Source of the DNA: Arthrobacter sp. StoSoilA2
Lineage (GTDB): Bacteria > Actinomycetota > Actinomycetes > Actinomycetales > Micrococcaceae
Direction: 5' to 3'
DNA: 64,000 nt
NCBI RefSeq assembly: GCF_019977195.1
Contig: NZ_AP024643.1
Span: 1,116,001 to 1,180,000, forward strand
Position 1 is the first letter of the stretch. Every line of letters starts with the position of its first letter. Below are positions 7,126-15,043 of this stretch, piece by piece. Made by a program: the position numbers and the translations under genes. Below the pieces are notes generated by a model. That model was not told where the DNA came from. It worked only from the letters and a program-made list of their open reading frames with translations, and did no database searches.

Positions 7126-9714
7126 TCAGCCTCCCCAGATTGCCTGGTTCAGGGGAGTTACCGCCAGGCTTTCGAGCCGTGCGGTTCCTCCTTCCGAGAA
7201 AACCGAGATGCTGGTGGCCCCGGCGCTTGGAAAGACCTGGTCCGTGATGGTGGTCAGGCCGTCCTGGGCGAAGAGCTCCACTGATGCACGGTCCACGTAC
7301 AGGCGCAGGCGGAGCCTGCCATTGATCAACTCGACCCGCGGATCCTCTACTGAGCTGAAGGCTGGATGGAATCCCTCGTTGCCCGAGTTGGTCCTGTCGA
7401 CGGAGAGGCGTTTGGTGGCCGGAACGTAGCCGATGCGGGTTGCTTCGGTTCCGTTATCGAGGACTTTCACGCCAAACGCCGACGCCGTCCCCGGAGAGAA
7501 CTCGGCGTCAATCTGCACCACGTCACCTGTAATGGGAAGTGTGGTTGTTCCTGACGCGATGTCCTGGGCTGACGCCGTGTATGCGGCCGCAGTGTTCTTC
7601 AATGCATCGGCCTGGGACACCACCTGCTGTCGCAGCCGCGGACCCGCGGACGTCTGGGTTAGTACCACTTCACGTGGCAACGCCATGGTTCCGCGCCACG
7701 TGGTGGTGGGAGTGTCCTGACCGTAGTCCCAGTTGTTCATCCAGCCCAGCATGATGCGCTTGCCGTTGGGAGCATTGTTGAAGGACACCGTGGCGTAGTA
7801 GTCCCTGCCCCAGTCCAGCCAATCGTGCTGTTCCAGGTGGGAGGCATCGGAGGAAACGAACTCGTCGGCCAGGATGTGTCCCCAGCCGCCGCGGTTGTTG
7901 TCCACGATCTTGATGGTGGCCTGGCTGCCCTTGTAGGCGCTGACGTCCCAGGCTTTCCACTCCAGATGTTCGGAATCGCTGCCGGTGGCGGTACGGACGG
8001 TCTGGCCATTGACCACAAGGTTCACTGTGGTTTCAGCGCTCCTGGGCTTCGCCTGCTCCGAGCCTAACACCATGTTGTCCAGAGTCAGGTGGCCCCAGGG
8101 CCCGGTTGCGTTATCAACAATTCGGATGCGGGCGATCTGGCCGTACCAGGGGGAAACGTCCCAATTCTGCCAGTTCAGGTCCCCTGAATTCGTACCGGTG
8201 GCAGTGCGCACAGGCACGCCGCCAACCAGCAGCTCAACCTGGAGTTCGCCGCCGCTGCGGTTGCCGCCGCCCAGGAGGAAGCCGATGTTGGTGTTGGTCA
8301 GGTAAAACTCAGGGGACGTGATGGTGCCGACGTTGTTGTCCTGGTTCGGGCCGCCTTCGAAGGTGTTGATCCGTTTTCCAATGGCGAATTCACCGCCCGA
8401 CGTCGAGGGGTTAAGTGCCGCCTGGAAGTCACCCGTTAGCTGCCAGCCAGCTTGCGTGAGCGTTCCGGGGTAGTCGAAGCCGTCGAAGAGCAGATAGCCC
8501 GGTGGCGCCTGGTTTCCTGACTGCTTGCCGGCTTCCTGCGGGTGTTTACCGCCGCCGGCGAGGAAGTTGAGGTAGTCCTTGTCCAGCGTGAAAGGTGCTG
8601 ATTCCATGGTGCCCACGGGAGCATCTCCACCGTGGAAGCCGTTAACCAGCCCGGCTCCGATGTTGCCAGTAACCGCCATCTGTCCAGAAAGACTTCCGGA
8701 GGCGGGGGCGCTTCCCCAAGGCCCGGAACTGTTCGAAGGATCGTTCTGGATGTTCCAGCCGCTGTAATTGCCACTGTTGAAGCCGGCAAGGACGTTTCCG
8801 GGGGGAAGCTGGCCCGGGGGATCGATATTTTCGGCGGCGAAGGAAGTGCCGTTGAAGGTTCCTACGAAGTATTGTCCGCCGCTGCCGCCTGCGACGGCTC
8901 CGGGGTTGATGTTCACCGAGAGGACCCACTTGACGTTGTTCGGGTCTCCATCGACGGCGAGTGGGAACAGATCAGGGCATTCCCACTGCCCTCCGGTGGC
9001 ATTTGCGGGACCGAAGTCATCCAGGTAGTTCCATTGCTTCAGGTCATTGCTTTTATAGAAGAGGACGCGGTGCTCGTCGGCTTCAACGGCTGCCATGACC
9101 CAGTAGTCCGGGCCGGTGGGGGAGTCGTACCAGAAGACTTTGGGGTCGCGGAAGCTTGACGTGTTCCTGTTCAGGACCGGGTTGTTGCCGTACTTGGTCC
9201 AGGTCTGTCCGTCGTCGGTGCTGAATGCCAATGACTGGGCCTGTTTACCGGCGAGGGTGGGGTGGGCCGCAGTGTAATTGCTCGTGTAGATGGCCACCAA
9301 TGGCGGATTCTGGACACTCCCCAGCCCGCTGGTGTTCTGGGTGTCCACCACTACTGATCCGGAGAAGATTTCCTCGATCACCTGGCCGGATGCGTTGAAA
9401 CTCCGTGGAATGGCGAGTGGTTGTTCCTCCCAGTGGATCAGGTCGGTGGAGGAAGCGTGGCCCCAGCTCATGTCTCCCCACCGTGTTCCGTTGGGGTTGT
9501 ACTGGTAATACATGTGGTATTTCCCGTTGTGGAAGACGAGTCCGTTGGGATCGTTCATCCAGTTCGCTTCCGGCGTGTAGTGCAGGTACGGGCGGTATTG
9601 CTGGGTGGCCGGATCAGGATCGGTGGCCTGGGCGGTGGTGGCAATGGAGAATGAGGCAGCGGTGAGTGCCACGGCCGCCCCAATCGACATCAGGGCTTTG
9701 GTGCGTCTTGTCAT
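7126..9714 (-). CDS. Secreted GH32 exo-fructanase (levanase/inulinase type) with nested inserts
   Basis: Extracellular beta-fructosidase of family GH32, releasing fructose from levan or inulin. The ATG at 9714 is chosen because AAAGG lies 9 nt upstream and a clean Sec signal peptide (MTRRTKALMS..., cleavage near TTAQA, residue 30) follows. Catalytic residues by family: nucleophile Asp55 in WMNDPNG, Asp190 in FRDPK, acid/base Glu245 in WECPDLF. The five-bladed propeller is interrupted at about residue 294 and resumes at about 630 (WLDWGRDYY). The inserted 335 residues are carbohydrate-binding-like beta modules of the FLxGGG / VRTATG / WDVS / WGHI type. One full module (about 408-553) sits inside another that is split into two halves. 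A C-terminal beta-sandwich closes the protein. It lies downstream of, and probably in one transcript with, the GH91 gene. Confidence 0.93.
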   Translation of the reverse strand: MTRRTKALMSIGAAVALTAASFSIATTAQATDPDPATQQYRPYLHYTPEANWMNDPNGLVFHNGKYHMYYQYNPNGTRWGDMSWGHASSTDLIHWEEQPLAIPRSFNASGQVIEEIFSGSVVVDTQNTSGLGSVQNPPLVAIYTSNYTAAHPTLAGKQAQSLAFSTDDGQTWTKYGNNPVLNRNTSSFRDPKVFWYDSPTGPDYWVMAAVEADEHRVLFYKSNDLKQWNYLDDFGPANATGGQWECPDLFPLAVDGDPNNVKWVLSVNINPGAVAGGSGGQYFVGTFNGTSFAAENIDPPGQLPPGNVLAGFNSGNYSGWNIQNDPSNSSGPWGSAPASGSLSGQMAVTGNIGAGLVNGFHGGDAPVGTMESAPFTLDKDYLNFLAGGGKHPQEAGKQSGNQAPPGYLLFDGFDYPGTLTQAGWQLTGDFQAALNPSTSGGEFAIGKRINTFEGGPNQDNNVGTITSPEFYLTNTNIGFLLGGGNRSGGELQVELLVGGVPVRTATGTNSGDLNWQNWDVSPWYGQIARIRIVDNATGPWGHLTLDNMVLGSEQAKPRSAETTVNLVVNGQTVRTATGSDSEHLEWKAWDVSAYKGSQATIKIVDNNRGGWGHILADEFVSSDASHLEQHDWLDWGRDYYATVSFNNAPNGKRIMLGWMNNWDYGQDTPTTTWRGTMALPREVVLTQTSAGPRLRQQVVSQADALKNTAAAYTASAQDIASGTTTLPITGDVVQIDAEFSPGTASAFGVKVLDNGTEATRIGYVPATKRLSVDRTNSGNEGFHPAFSSVEDPRVELINGRLRLRLYVDRASVELFAQDGLTTITDQVFPSAGATSISVFSEGGTARLESLAVTPLNQAIWGG

Positions 9715-9754
9715 CGTTGACAGACCTTTCGTCAGGGGCTTGCGATGCAGGATG

Positions 9755-9794
9755 ACGACGGCGGACACGCCTGAAGGGCGACGCCCGCCGTCGT
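9755..9794 (-). other. Stem-loop between GH91 and GH32 genes
   Basis: A perfect 10-bp inverted repeat (ACGACGGCGG at 9755-9764, CCGCCGTCGT at 9785-9794) encloses a 20-nt loop that can form a smaller CGCC/GGCG stem. It lies between the GH91 stop and the GH32 start on the same strand. No U-tract follows, so it is more likely an attenuating or mRNA-stabilising hairpin than a full terminator. Confidence 0.45.
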
Positions 9795-9838
9795 GCTATT
9801 CGCTATTCATATTCACGTCGTGCGATGACGCCGTGAAG

Positions 9839-11044
9839 TTACGGCGTTGCCCTGAACGCGTAGTTGGACGCGTAGCGAACCACCTGGTTGCTATCGCCGC
9901 TGTCCAACACTTTGGACCCTGAAGTCGATGCGTCCAGGACCACTGTGTGCACCGCGATGGCCGAGACGGTGTTGTTGGTGGCGATGTAGTTGTTGTTACC
10001 GGATGCCACCAGGATGATGGTGGGCGTCTGCCCCGACGGCGTGACCGATCCCGAGGCGACGTCGTAGCTGAAGTGGTTTCCAATGACGGTGTTGTTGCTG
10101 CCCGCTATGTGCACCAGGCCGAACAGATCATCCAAACCGTTGTTGTAAGGCTTGAGGGGATCGAACGGTTCCATCTGGCGCAGGAAGTGGTTTGCCCCAA
10201 CGAGGTTTTCGGTGCAACTGCCCTCGAAGTTCACCATGCCGGGGTAGAAGGCATGAAAGCGGTTGGACGTAATGGAGGAGCGCGTGCAGTTCTTGAAGTG
10301 CACGCTGCTCTTACCCCGGGGGAAAACGTTGTTGCCCGTGACCAGCAAGCCCATGTGCCCCTCGGCGAAGATCGAGAATCCCACGAAGCCGGCGCCAATG
10401 AGGTTGTCGGTGACTTTCGAGGCCTGGCCCGATCCTGTCAGTTCCACGCATGATCCACATTCAGCAAAGAAGTTGCTGCTCACGCTCAGGGCATCTGTAT
10501 CCCTCACCACAAGCCCGTGCTCGAGGTACACCATTCCCATGCGCTCCACCCGGCAGGAATCGTTGGCAGAGTCGAAGCGGATGCCTGTTTTCCCGTTGGT
10601 GTAGTCGTTCTCGTTGGAGCCGAAGGAGACTCCGTCAAGGCAGAAGTTCTCGAACACCACCCCACTGATTCGTGGATCACCTGTGCGGTAGACCCGGAAG
10701 GCGTCCGTGTTCCCGTCAGTGTTTTCCACCCTGACGCGGCTGGCGCCGGGGTTGATCTCGTGCCAGGCCGATGTGTTGCCAGCGTTGTAGCGGATGCTCA
10801 ACGAGGTGAAGCCATGGCCCGATCCACGGATGGTCAGGAAGCTGATGTCCACATTCACCCTGGTCTTCAGGGAATAGTCTCCCGGCGGGATGTAGATGAC
10901 AGCACCTGGCTTGGACGCCTGGCTGGTCTGCTGGCTCTTGATGTCAGCGATGATGCTGTTGATGATGAGCCCGATGTCGTTGTACGGGGTGGCGGACGGA
11001 TTCCCTGGAACGCTCCAGGCGGTGACGTCGTAGACGGTGGTCAA
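9839..11044 (-). CDS. GH91 inulin fructotransferase-like enzyme (difructose anhydride-forming), no signal peptide
   Basis: Right-handed parallel beta-helix enzyme of family GH91 (inulin fructotransferase, EC 4.2.2.17/18). These cut terminal difructosyl units from inulin and release them as difructose dianhydride I or III. Family hallmarks are VTAWSVPGN near the N-terminus, INSIIADIK, IPPGDYSL, and an Asp/Glu pair 11 residues apart (Asp184 and Glu195 in DALSVSSNFFAE) matching the catalytic pair spacing I recall for the family. The length (401 aa) equals a mature, signal-less enzyme. Translation begins at TTG 11044 with GAGGAG 8 nt upstream; an in-frame TGA lies four codons before it, so no leader can be fused. 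Known fructotransferases are secreted, which makes this odd: an out-of-frame Tat leader ORF lies at 11224-11406. It could alternatively act on imported difructose anhydride. Confidence 0.88.
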   Translation of the reverse strand: MTTVYDVTAWSVPGNPSATPYNDIGLIINSIIADIKSQQTSQASKPGAVIYIPPGDYSLKTRVNVDISFLTIRGSGHGFTSLSIRYNAGNTSAWHEINPGASRVRVENTDGNTDAFRVYRTGDPRISGVVFENFCLDGVSFGSNENDYTNGKTGIRFDSANDSCRVERMGMVYLEHGLVVRDTDALSVSSNFFAECGSCVELTGSGQASKVTDNLIGAGFVGFSIFAEGHMGLLVTGNNVFPRGKSSVHFKNCTRSSITSNRFHAFYPGMVNFEGSCTENLVGANHFLRQMEPFDPLKPYNNGLDDLFGLVHIAGSNNTVIGNHFSYDVASGSVTPSGQTPTIILVASGNNNYIATNNTVSAIAVHTVVLDASTSGSKVLDSGDSNQVVRYASNYAFRATP

Positions 11045-11157
11045 AGCTGGTTCTCCTCACATCGTTGGGGGACTGTACTGTGCTGCTTCTCTTCAAGTGC
11101 GACCGGAACCGCCGGCGCCGTGCTCTGCATGCTCGCTCGTGCCTCGCTTAGACGCAT
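11041..11157 (-). CDS. Possible 38-aa leader ORF overlapping the GH91 start
   Basis: A short open frame from ATG 11157, with GGAGG about 11 nt upstream, ends in a TGA that overlaps the TTG start of the GH91 gene (TTGA). That arrangement would allow translational coupling. The predicted peptide (MRLSEARASMQSTAPAV...) has no recognised domain. It lies inside the roughly 180-bp segment that separates the Tat leader ORF from the GH91 coding region. It could be chance; no homology is known to me. Confidence 0.25.
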   Translation of the reverse strand: MRLSEARASMQSTAPAVPVALEEKQHSTVPQRCEENQL

Positions 11158-11223
11158 GCTGCCGCACGCCTCCGGTGGTTCCCGGTGGTACTACAGACGG
11201 GTGGTTCTACAGAGACGGTTGCT

Positions 11224-11406
11224 TTACAAAACGCCGATCAGGTGGCGGTGCCCTTGGGGCTGAGTACCGGCGTCGGGCGTTGCGACCACCTGCCCTGGTG
11301 CCGCGGCAGCAGCGCTGCCCGTGGCTGCCACGGCGAAGGCAACTGCCGCCGATGCGGTAAGCGCGCGGAGTACACTTCGTCGGCTGATGTCCGGGATGGG
11401 TTTCAT
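11224..11406 (-). pseudogene. Orphan Tat signal-peptide ORF, probably the detached leader of the GH91 enzyme
   Basis: A 60-codon ORF starts at ATG 11406 with AGGAG 6 nt upstream, a strong initiation site. It encodes a textbook twin-arginine signal peptide: basic n-region with SRRSVLRAL, an Ala/Val-rich core and an AAAA-type cleavage region, then a polar Pro/Gly/Gln stretch and a stop. Such leaders precede secreted enzymes, not free peptides. The next gene downstream on the strand is the signal-less GH91, in another reading frame and 180 nt away. The simplest reading is that an insertion or rearrangement split leader from enzyme. Alternatives are a remnant of another exported protein, or an assembly error. 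Confidence 0.6.
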
Positions 11407-11504
11407 GCGTTCTCCTGTGAATAGGGTCCCCAAGCGGGGACGCTGGCGAGAGGTGGGAAGGGGCCGGACCAAGGGGTGGAAACCGGCGGACGGGATAACG
11501 ATCC

Positions 11505-11534
11505 GCCTAATGAACTGGCGTCGGCCTAAAGAAC
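11505..11534. repeat. Direct repeat in the divergent fructan promoter region
   Basis: GCCTAATGAAC (11505-11515) and GCCTAAAGAAC (11524-11534) match at 10 of 11 positions and are spaced 19 bp apart, close to two helical turns. They lie in the 384-bp non-coding stretch 11407-11790 between the Tat leader ORF and the solute-binding protein gene, upstream of the minus-strand genes. They may be binding sites for a regulator other than LacI. Confidence 0.4.
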
Positions 11535-11562
11535 AGTCGTGAGCCGGAAGAGGCACAACCCG

Positions 11563-11609
11563 TGCCAAAACCTGCCCACATCAGCCAAAATATGCCAAAA
11601 CGGTTTAGC
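11563..11609. promoter_or_regulatory. Cluster of operator half-sites (TGCCAAAAC)
   Basis: TGCCAAAAC occurs at 11563-11571 and again at 11593-11601, and GCCAAAA at 11584-11590. The same 9-mer, inverted, forms part of the perfect operator at 11720-11736. The second copy continues as AAACGGTTT, a weak palindrome. The cluster probably gives the fructan LacI regulator a second binding zone controlling the minus-strand GH91/GH32 arm. A 7-bp hairpin (CAAGCTC 11642-11648, GAGCTTG 11654-11660) lies just downstream with no clear role. Confidence 0.45.
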
Positions 11610-11680
11610 TGCCTGCGACGATGACTCTAGGGGTGGGCCATCAAGCTCGTCAAGAGCTTGGGGGAGCCAAAATGTGACGC

Positions 11681-11736
11681 TTGACATACCCCGGAAATCG
11701 GGCCTATGGTGTTGCCAAGTCGTTTTGGCAAAACGA
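11681..11736 (+). promoter_or_regulatory. Promoter and perfect LacI-type operator of the fructan uptake operon
   Basis: A -35 box TTGACA (11681-11686) and a -10 box TATGGT (11705-11710) are separated by 18 bp. Directly at the expected transcription start lies a perfect inverted repeat with a central G, TCGTTTTGGCAAAACGA (11720-11736). A repressor bound there would block initiation. The natural candidate is the LacI regulator encoded at 16469 in the same operon, so the operon would be self-repressed until an inulin-derived sugar binds. Confidence 0.7.
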
Positions 11737-11790
11737 TTCTTCATCCCCACGGAATCTTTCACATCCCGTTCAAAGAGAAAGTCGACAGCG

Positions 11791-13071
11791 ATGTCCACTC
11801 GAAAGACCATCTCCAGACTCGTCACACTCGGCGGCCTCTGCACTGCCGTCGCACTAGCAGCTACGGGTTGCGGTGCCGGGGGCCCCGCACCAACATCCGG
11901 AAGCGCGTCCAGCACTGTCAACGTCCTGGTGGAAGCAGGCGGCCACGCCGAGCTCACAGGCGTTGCCGAGCAATGCAAGAAAGACACCGGCCTCAACGTC
12001 AACTTCGTCGAACTGCCCTATGACGGTATGTTCAACCGGCTCTCCAGCGAGTTCTCCTCCGGCAACGTTTCCTTCGACGTCGCGGCGTTGGACTCCGTGT
12101 GGCTCCCCAGCTTCAAGGATGCAGTCCAGCCAATCGATGAACTGTTCACAGATGAAGCGAAGAAGGACATCTTCCCCGCCCTCGTGAAGGAAGCCAACGT
12201 TGATGGCCACTTCATCGGCATGCCTGCCTGGACCAACGCAGAGATCATCCTGTACCGCAAGGATCTCTTCGAGGACGCCAAGAACAAGGCAGATTTCAAG
12301 GCAAAGTACGGCTATGAACTGGCAGCTCCCACCACGTGGAAGCAGTACCAGGACATTTCCGAATTCTTCACCAAGGACGGCATGTACGGCACGGACGTGA
12401 AGGGCGCCGTGGAAACGGAATGGCTCGCACACGTCCTGCAGGCAGGCTCGCCAATGGTCCTTGATGCGAACAACAACGTGCTCATCGATAACGCTGCCCA
12501 CAAGGAAGCGCTCGACTTCTACGTCAGCCTCACCAAGTCCGCCCCTCCTGGTGCTGCACAGGTTGACTGGGCGGCGGCACAGAACCTGTTCAACCAGGGC
12601 AAGACCGCTATGACCCGCTTCTGGGCACACGCCTACCGGCAGATCCCCAAGGACTCTCCCGTAGCAGGCAAGGTTGGAGCTGCAGCGATGATTGGCGGCA
12701 GCGCCGGCGTCGCGGGTGTTCCGGGCCCGTGGTACCTGTCAGTACCCAAGGCGACCAAGAACGCTGATGCCGCCAAGAAGTTCATCAAGTGCGCGTACGA
12801 CCACAACAGCATGGGTGTGGAATCCAGCCTTGGACTCGCCTCCCGCATCTCAGCATTTGAGAAGTACCAGAACCAGCCAGGCTACGAGAGCTTCAAACCG
12901 CTGATTGAAACGCTCAACGGCAAGGCAACCGCAACGCGTCCGGCAACAGCCAAGTGGCAGCAGATTGTGGACACCGTGCTGGTGCCGCTCCTGCAGAAGG
13001 CTGTGGCCGGCGGCGACTCCGCCACCCTCCTGGCTGACGCCAAGAAGCAGATCCAGGACCTCCTCAAGTAA
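11791..13071 (+). CDS. Sugar ABC transporter solute-binding lipoprotein (fructan/difructose anhydride uptake)
   Basis: Extracellular solute-binding protein family 1 (CUT1 class). The ATG at 11791 is chosen because a lipoprotein signal peptide follows at once, with Cys27 in the ALAATGC lipobox; the frame is open upstream to 11539 but lacks a signal there. The mature protein (about 400 aa) shows the usual two-lobed pattern, including PAWTNAEIILYRKDLF. It is the first gene of the operator-controlled operon and is followed by two permeases, a GH91, a LacI regulator and a GH32. The likely ligand is therefore an inulin breakdown product such as difructose anhydride or a fructo-oligosaccharide (inference). 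A strong hairpin follows the gene. Confidence 0.9.
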   Translation: MSTRKTISRLVTLGGLCTAVALAATGCGAGGPAPTSGSASSTVNVLVEAGGHAELTGVAEQCKKDTGLNVNFVELPYDGMFNRLSSEFSSGNVSFDVAALDSVWLPSFKDAVQPIDELFTDEAKKDIFPALVKEANVDGHFIGMPAWTNAEIILYRKDLFEDAKNKADFKAKYGYELAAPTTWKQYQDISEFFTKDGMYGTDVKGAVETEWLAHVLQAGSPMVLDANNNVLIDNAAHKEALDFYVSLTKSAPPGAAQVDWAAAQNLFNQGKTAMTRFWAHAYRQIPKDSPVAGKVGAAAMIGGSAGVAGVPGPWYLSVPKATKNADAAKKFIKCAYDHNSMGVESSLGLASRISAFEKYQNQPGYESFKPLIETLNGKATATRPATAKWQQIVDTVLVPLLQKAVAGGDSATLLADAKKQIQDLLK

Positions 13072-13076
13072 AGGCT

Positions 13077-13117
13077 CCGCGGCCGGCACCAGCAGACTCA
13101 GCCGGTGCCGGCCGCGG
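13077..13117 (+). other. Stem-loop between binding-protein and permease genes
   Basis: A perfect 14-bp inverted repeat (CCGCGGCCGGCACC at 13077-13090, its complement at 13104-13117) with a 13-nt loop. There is no U-tract. Hairpins here are typical of binding-protein operons, where they stabilise the upstream mRNA or attenuate read-through so that the binding protein outnumbers the membrane subunits. Confidence 0.65.
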
Positions 13118-13156
13118 CCCCAACCAACAGAGCCCCAACAAACAGAAGAGAAAATC

Positions 13157-14044
13157 GTGCGTATCTCCGATCGCCGCTTCGCCCTATACCTGATGACCCC
13201 AGCGGCGCTGTTCCTGGCCGTGTTCGTGGCCTACCCGCTATTCCGCCTCGTCGCGGACAGCTTCTTCAAGATCTCGCCCATCGCGGGCGGCCCGCGTGAC
13301 TTTGTCGGATTCCAAAACTATGCGGCAGCGTTCGCCTCCGAAGCCTTTATGGGTGCCGGCTGGCGGACCTTGGCTTACACAGTGGTGGTGGTGACGCTCG
13401 AGTTCGCGCTCGGCCTTGGGATGGCTCTCCTGTTCACCACGCTGGGACGCAAGTCCCAGATTTGGCGAACGGTGTTCCTTTACCCGCTGATGATTGCGCC
13501 GATCGTGGCCGGCCTGCTCTGGAAGTTCCTGATGATCGATAACTTCGGCCTCATCGGGACGCTCCTGCACCAAGCGGGCATCCTCTCAAACCCCAACCAG
13601 ATCGGCTGGCTCTCGGACCCGGACATCGTGCTGTTCTCGGTAGCCGTCCCGGATATCTGGCTCACGACGTCCTTCATGTGCCTGGTGCTGTTCGCCGGCC
13701 TCCAAAACATCCCCGGCGACCTCATCGAGGCAGCCCGCCTGGACGGCGCCAAGGCACCGGCGCTCCTGTTCCAGATCATCCTTCCGCTCCTCCGCCCGGT
13801 GATCGCCGTGGCACTGGTGGTCCGCGGAATCGATGCCGCCCGGGCCTTTGACACAATCCTCATCCAAACCAACGGCGGCCCGCAGTCCGCCTCCGAAACC
13901 ATGAGCCTGTTGATCTACCGGACCATGATCCGCTTCGGCGATCCCGGCCTGGCCAGCGCCATGGGCACTATCTACCTGCTGGCGATGCTCGCCGTCGCAT
14001 TCTTCGCGGTGGCCACCATCTGGCGGCCAGGAAAGGACAACTGA
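13157..14044 (+). CDS. Sugar ABC transporter permease (MalF-like)
   Basis: Inner-membrane permease of a CUT1 sugar importer, 295 aa with six transmembrane helices. The conserved EAA-type loop that docks the ATPase is visible as EAARLDGAKAPALLFQIILPLLRP. The GTG at 13157 is chosen because the basic n-region RISDRRFALYL and the first helix follow it; the longer frame upstream merely overlaps the binding-protein gene and its hairpin. Its stop overlaps the next ATG by one base (TGATG). No ATPase gene is present in the operon. Confidence 0.93.
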   Translation: MRISDRRFALYLMTPAALFLAVFVAYPLFRLVADSFFKISPIAGGPRDFVGFQNYAAAFASEAFMGAGWRTLAYTVVVVTLEFALGLGMALLFTTLGRKSQIWRTVFLYPLMIAPIVAGLLWKFLMIDNFGLIGTLLHQAGILSNPNQIGWLSDPDIVLFSVAVPDIWLTTSFMCLVLFAGLQNIPGDLIEAARLDGAKAPALLFQIILPLLRPVIAVALVVRGIDAARAFDTILIQTNGGPQSASETMSLLIYRTMIRFGDPGLASAMGTIYLLAMLAVAFFAVATIWRPGKDN

Positions 14045-14997
14045 TGCGCGTCGCCGAACGAACAAAGCCCGACGGCGGGAAGGCGCCTGCCGTGAGTGCC
14101 AGGAGTTCCGTTTCAACCGCCACGCATGTTGCCCCGCGCAAGCGCCGCGGCGTCAACCGCGAAGGCCTGGAAGCCGGCCGCCGCAGCACCAGGACCATTC
14201 TGTGGATCCTGCTGGCCGCGGCCATGGTGCTGTACGGATTCCCGTTCTTGTACCTGCTGTTTACGTCTTTCAAGACCCCGATCGACACCATCGCCGTTCC
14301 ACCTACCATCCTCCCCAAAGAATGGACCCTGGAGAATTACGCGAACGCCCTTGGCCGTAGCGGTGTGCTGGCTTCCTTCATAAACAGCATCCAGACCGCA
14401 ATCATCAGCACCCTGCTGTCGTTGGTCCTGGCCGTCCCGGCAGCCTATGGCATCACGCGCTACAAGACTCCGAGCGGCCGGGTGTTCATCATGGCCGCGC
14501 TGGTCACCCGCATGGTGCCGCCGGTAGCAATCGGCATTCCGCTGGCATCCATGATGGCTTCGGCTGGTTTGGCGGATACCCCGATCGCATTGTCCATTGC
14601 CCACACCACCATTTCCTTGCCGCTGTCCATCTGGCTGATGTCCAGCTTCTTCGAGGCCGTTCCCCGCGACCTGGAAGAGGCTGCAACGGTGGATGGCTGC
14701 AGCAGGCTCGGCGCGCTCTGGCGGGTAGTGATCCCGGTGGTTTCCGGAGGCATCGCCGTCACCGCGATCTTCGCCTTCCTCGCATCATGGAACGAGTTCC
14801 TCTTCGCACTCCTGATGACCGCCATCCGATCCCAGACGACCCCAGTGGTCATCGCGAACTTCCAGACCCAGTTCGGCCTGGACTGGGGATCCATGACGGC
14901 GCTGGCCGCCGTTTACTCCATCCCGGTCATCCTTCTCACCCTTCTCTTGCAGCGCAAGATTGTCGCAGGCATGACGCTCGGCGCCGTTAAGGGCTGA
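14044..14997 (+). CDS. Sugar ABC transporter permease (MalG-like)
   Basis: Second CUT1 permease, 317 aa. It has an unusually long charged N-terminal cytosolic stretch (about 55 residues), then six transmembrane helices. The ATPase-docking loop is EEAATVDGCSRLGALWRVVIP, and the C-terminus ends in the typical GMTLGAVKG. Coupled to the preceding permease by a one-base overlap, it completes the importer membrane channel. The ATPase must come from elsewhere, probably a shared MsiK-type subunit as known in other actinobacteria. Confidence 0.93.
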   Translation: MRVAERTKPDGGKAPAVSARSSVSTATHVAPRKRRGVNREGLEAGRRSTRTILWILLAAAMVLYGFPFLYLLFTSFKTPIDTIAVPPTILPKEWTLENYANALGRSGVLASFINSIQTAIISTLLSLVLAVPAAYGITRYKTPSGRVFIMAALVTRMVPPVAIGIPLASMMASAGLADTPIALSIAHTTISLPLSIWLMSSFFEAVPRDLEEAATVDGCSRLGALWRVVIPVVSGGIAVTAIFAFLASWNEFLFALLMTAIRSQTTPVVIANFQTQFGLDWGSMTALAAVYSIPVILLTLLLQRKIVAGMTLGAVKG

Positions 14998-15043
14998 GAA
15001 CCGGCAAGGGCTGGGAAACCACACCACAAAAAGGGCAGAAGCT

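Noticed and set aside
11060..11400. Plus-strand open frames opposite the Tat leader and GH91 start
   Set aside because: No ribosome site, Arg/Cys/Pro-rich products without domains, and they run antisense to the well-initiated Tat leader ORF.
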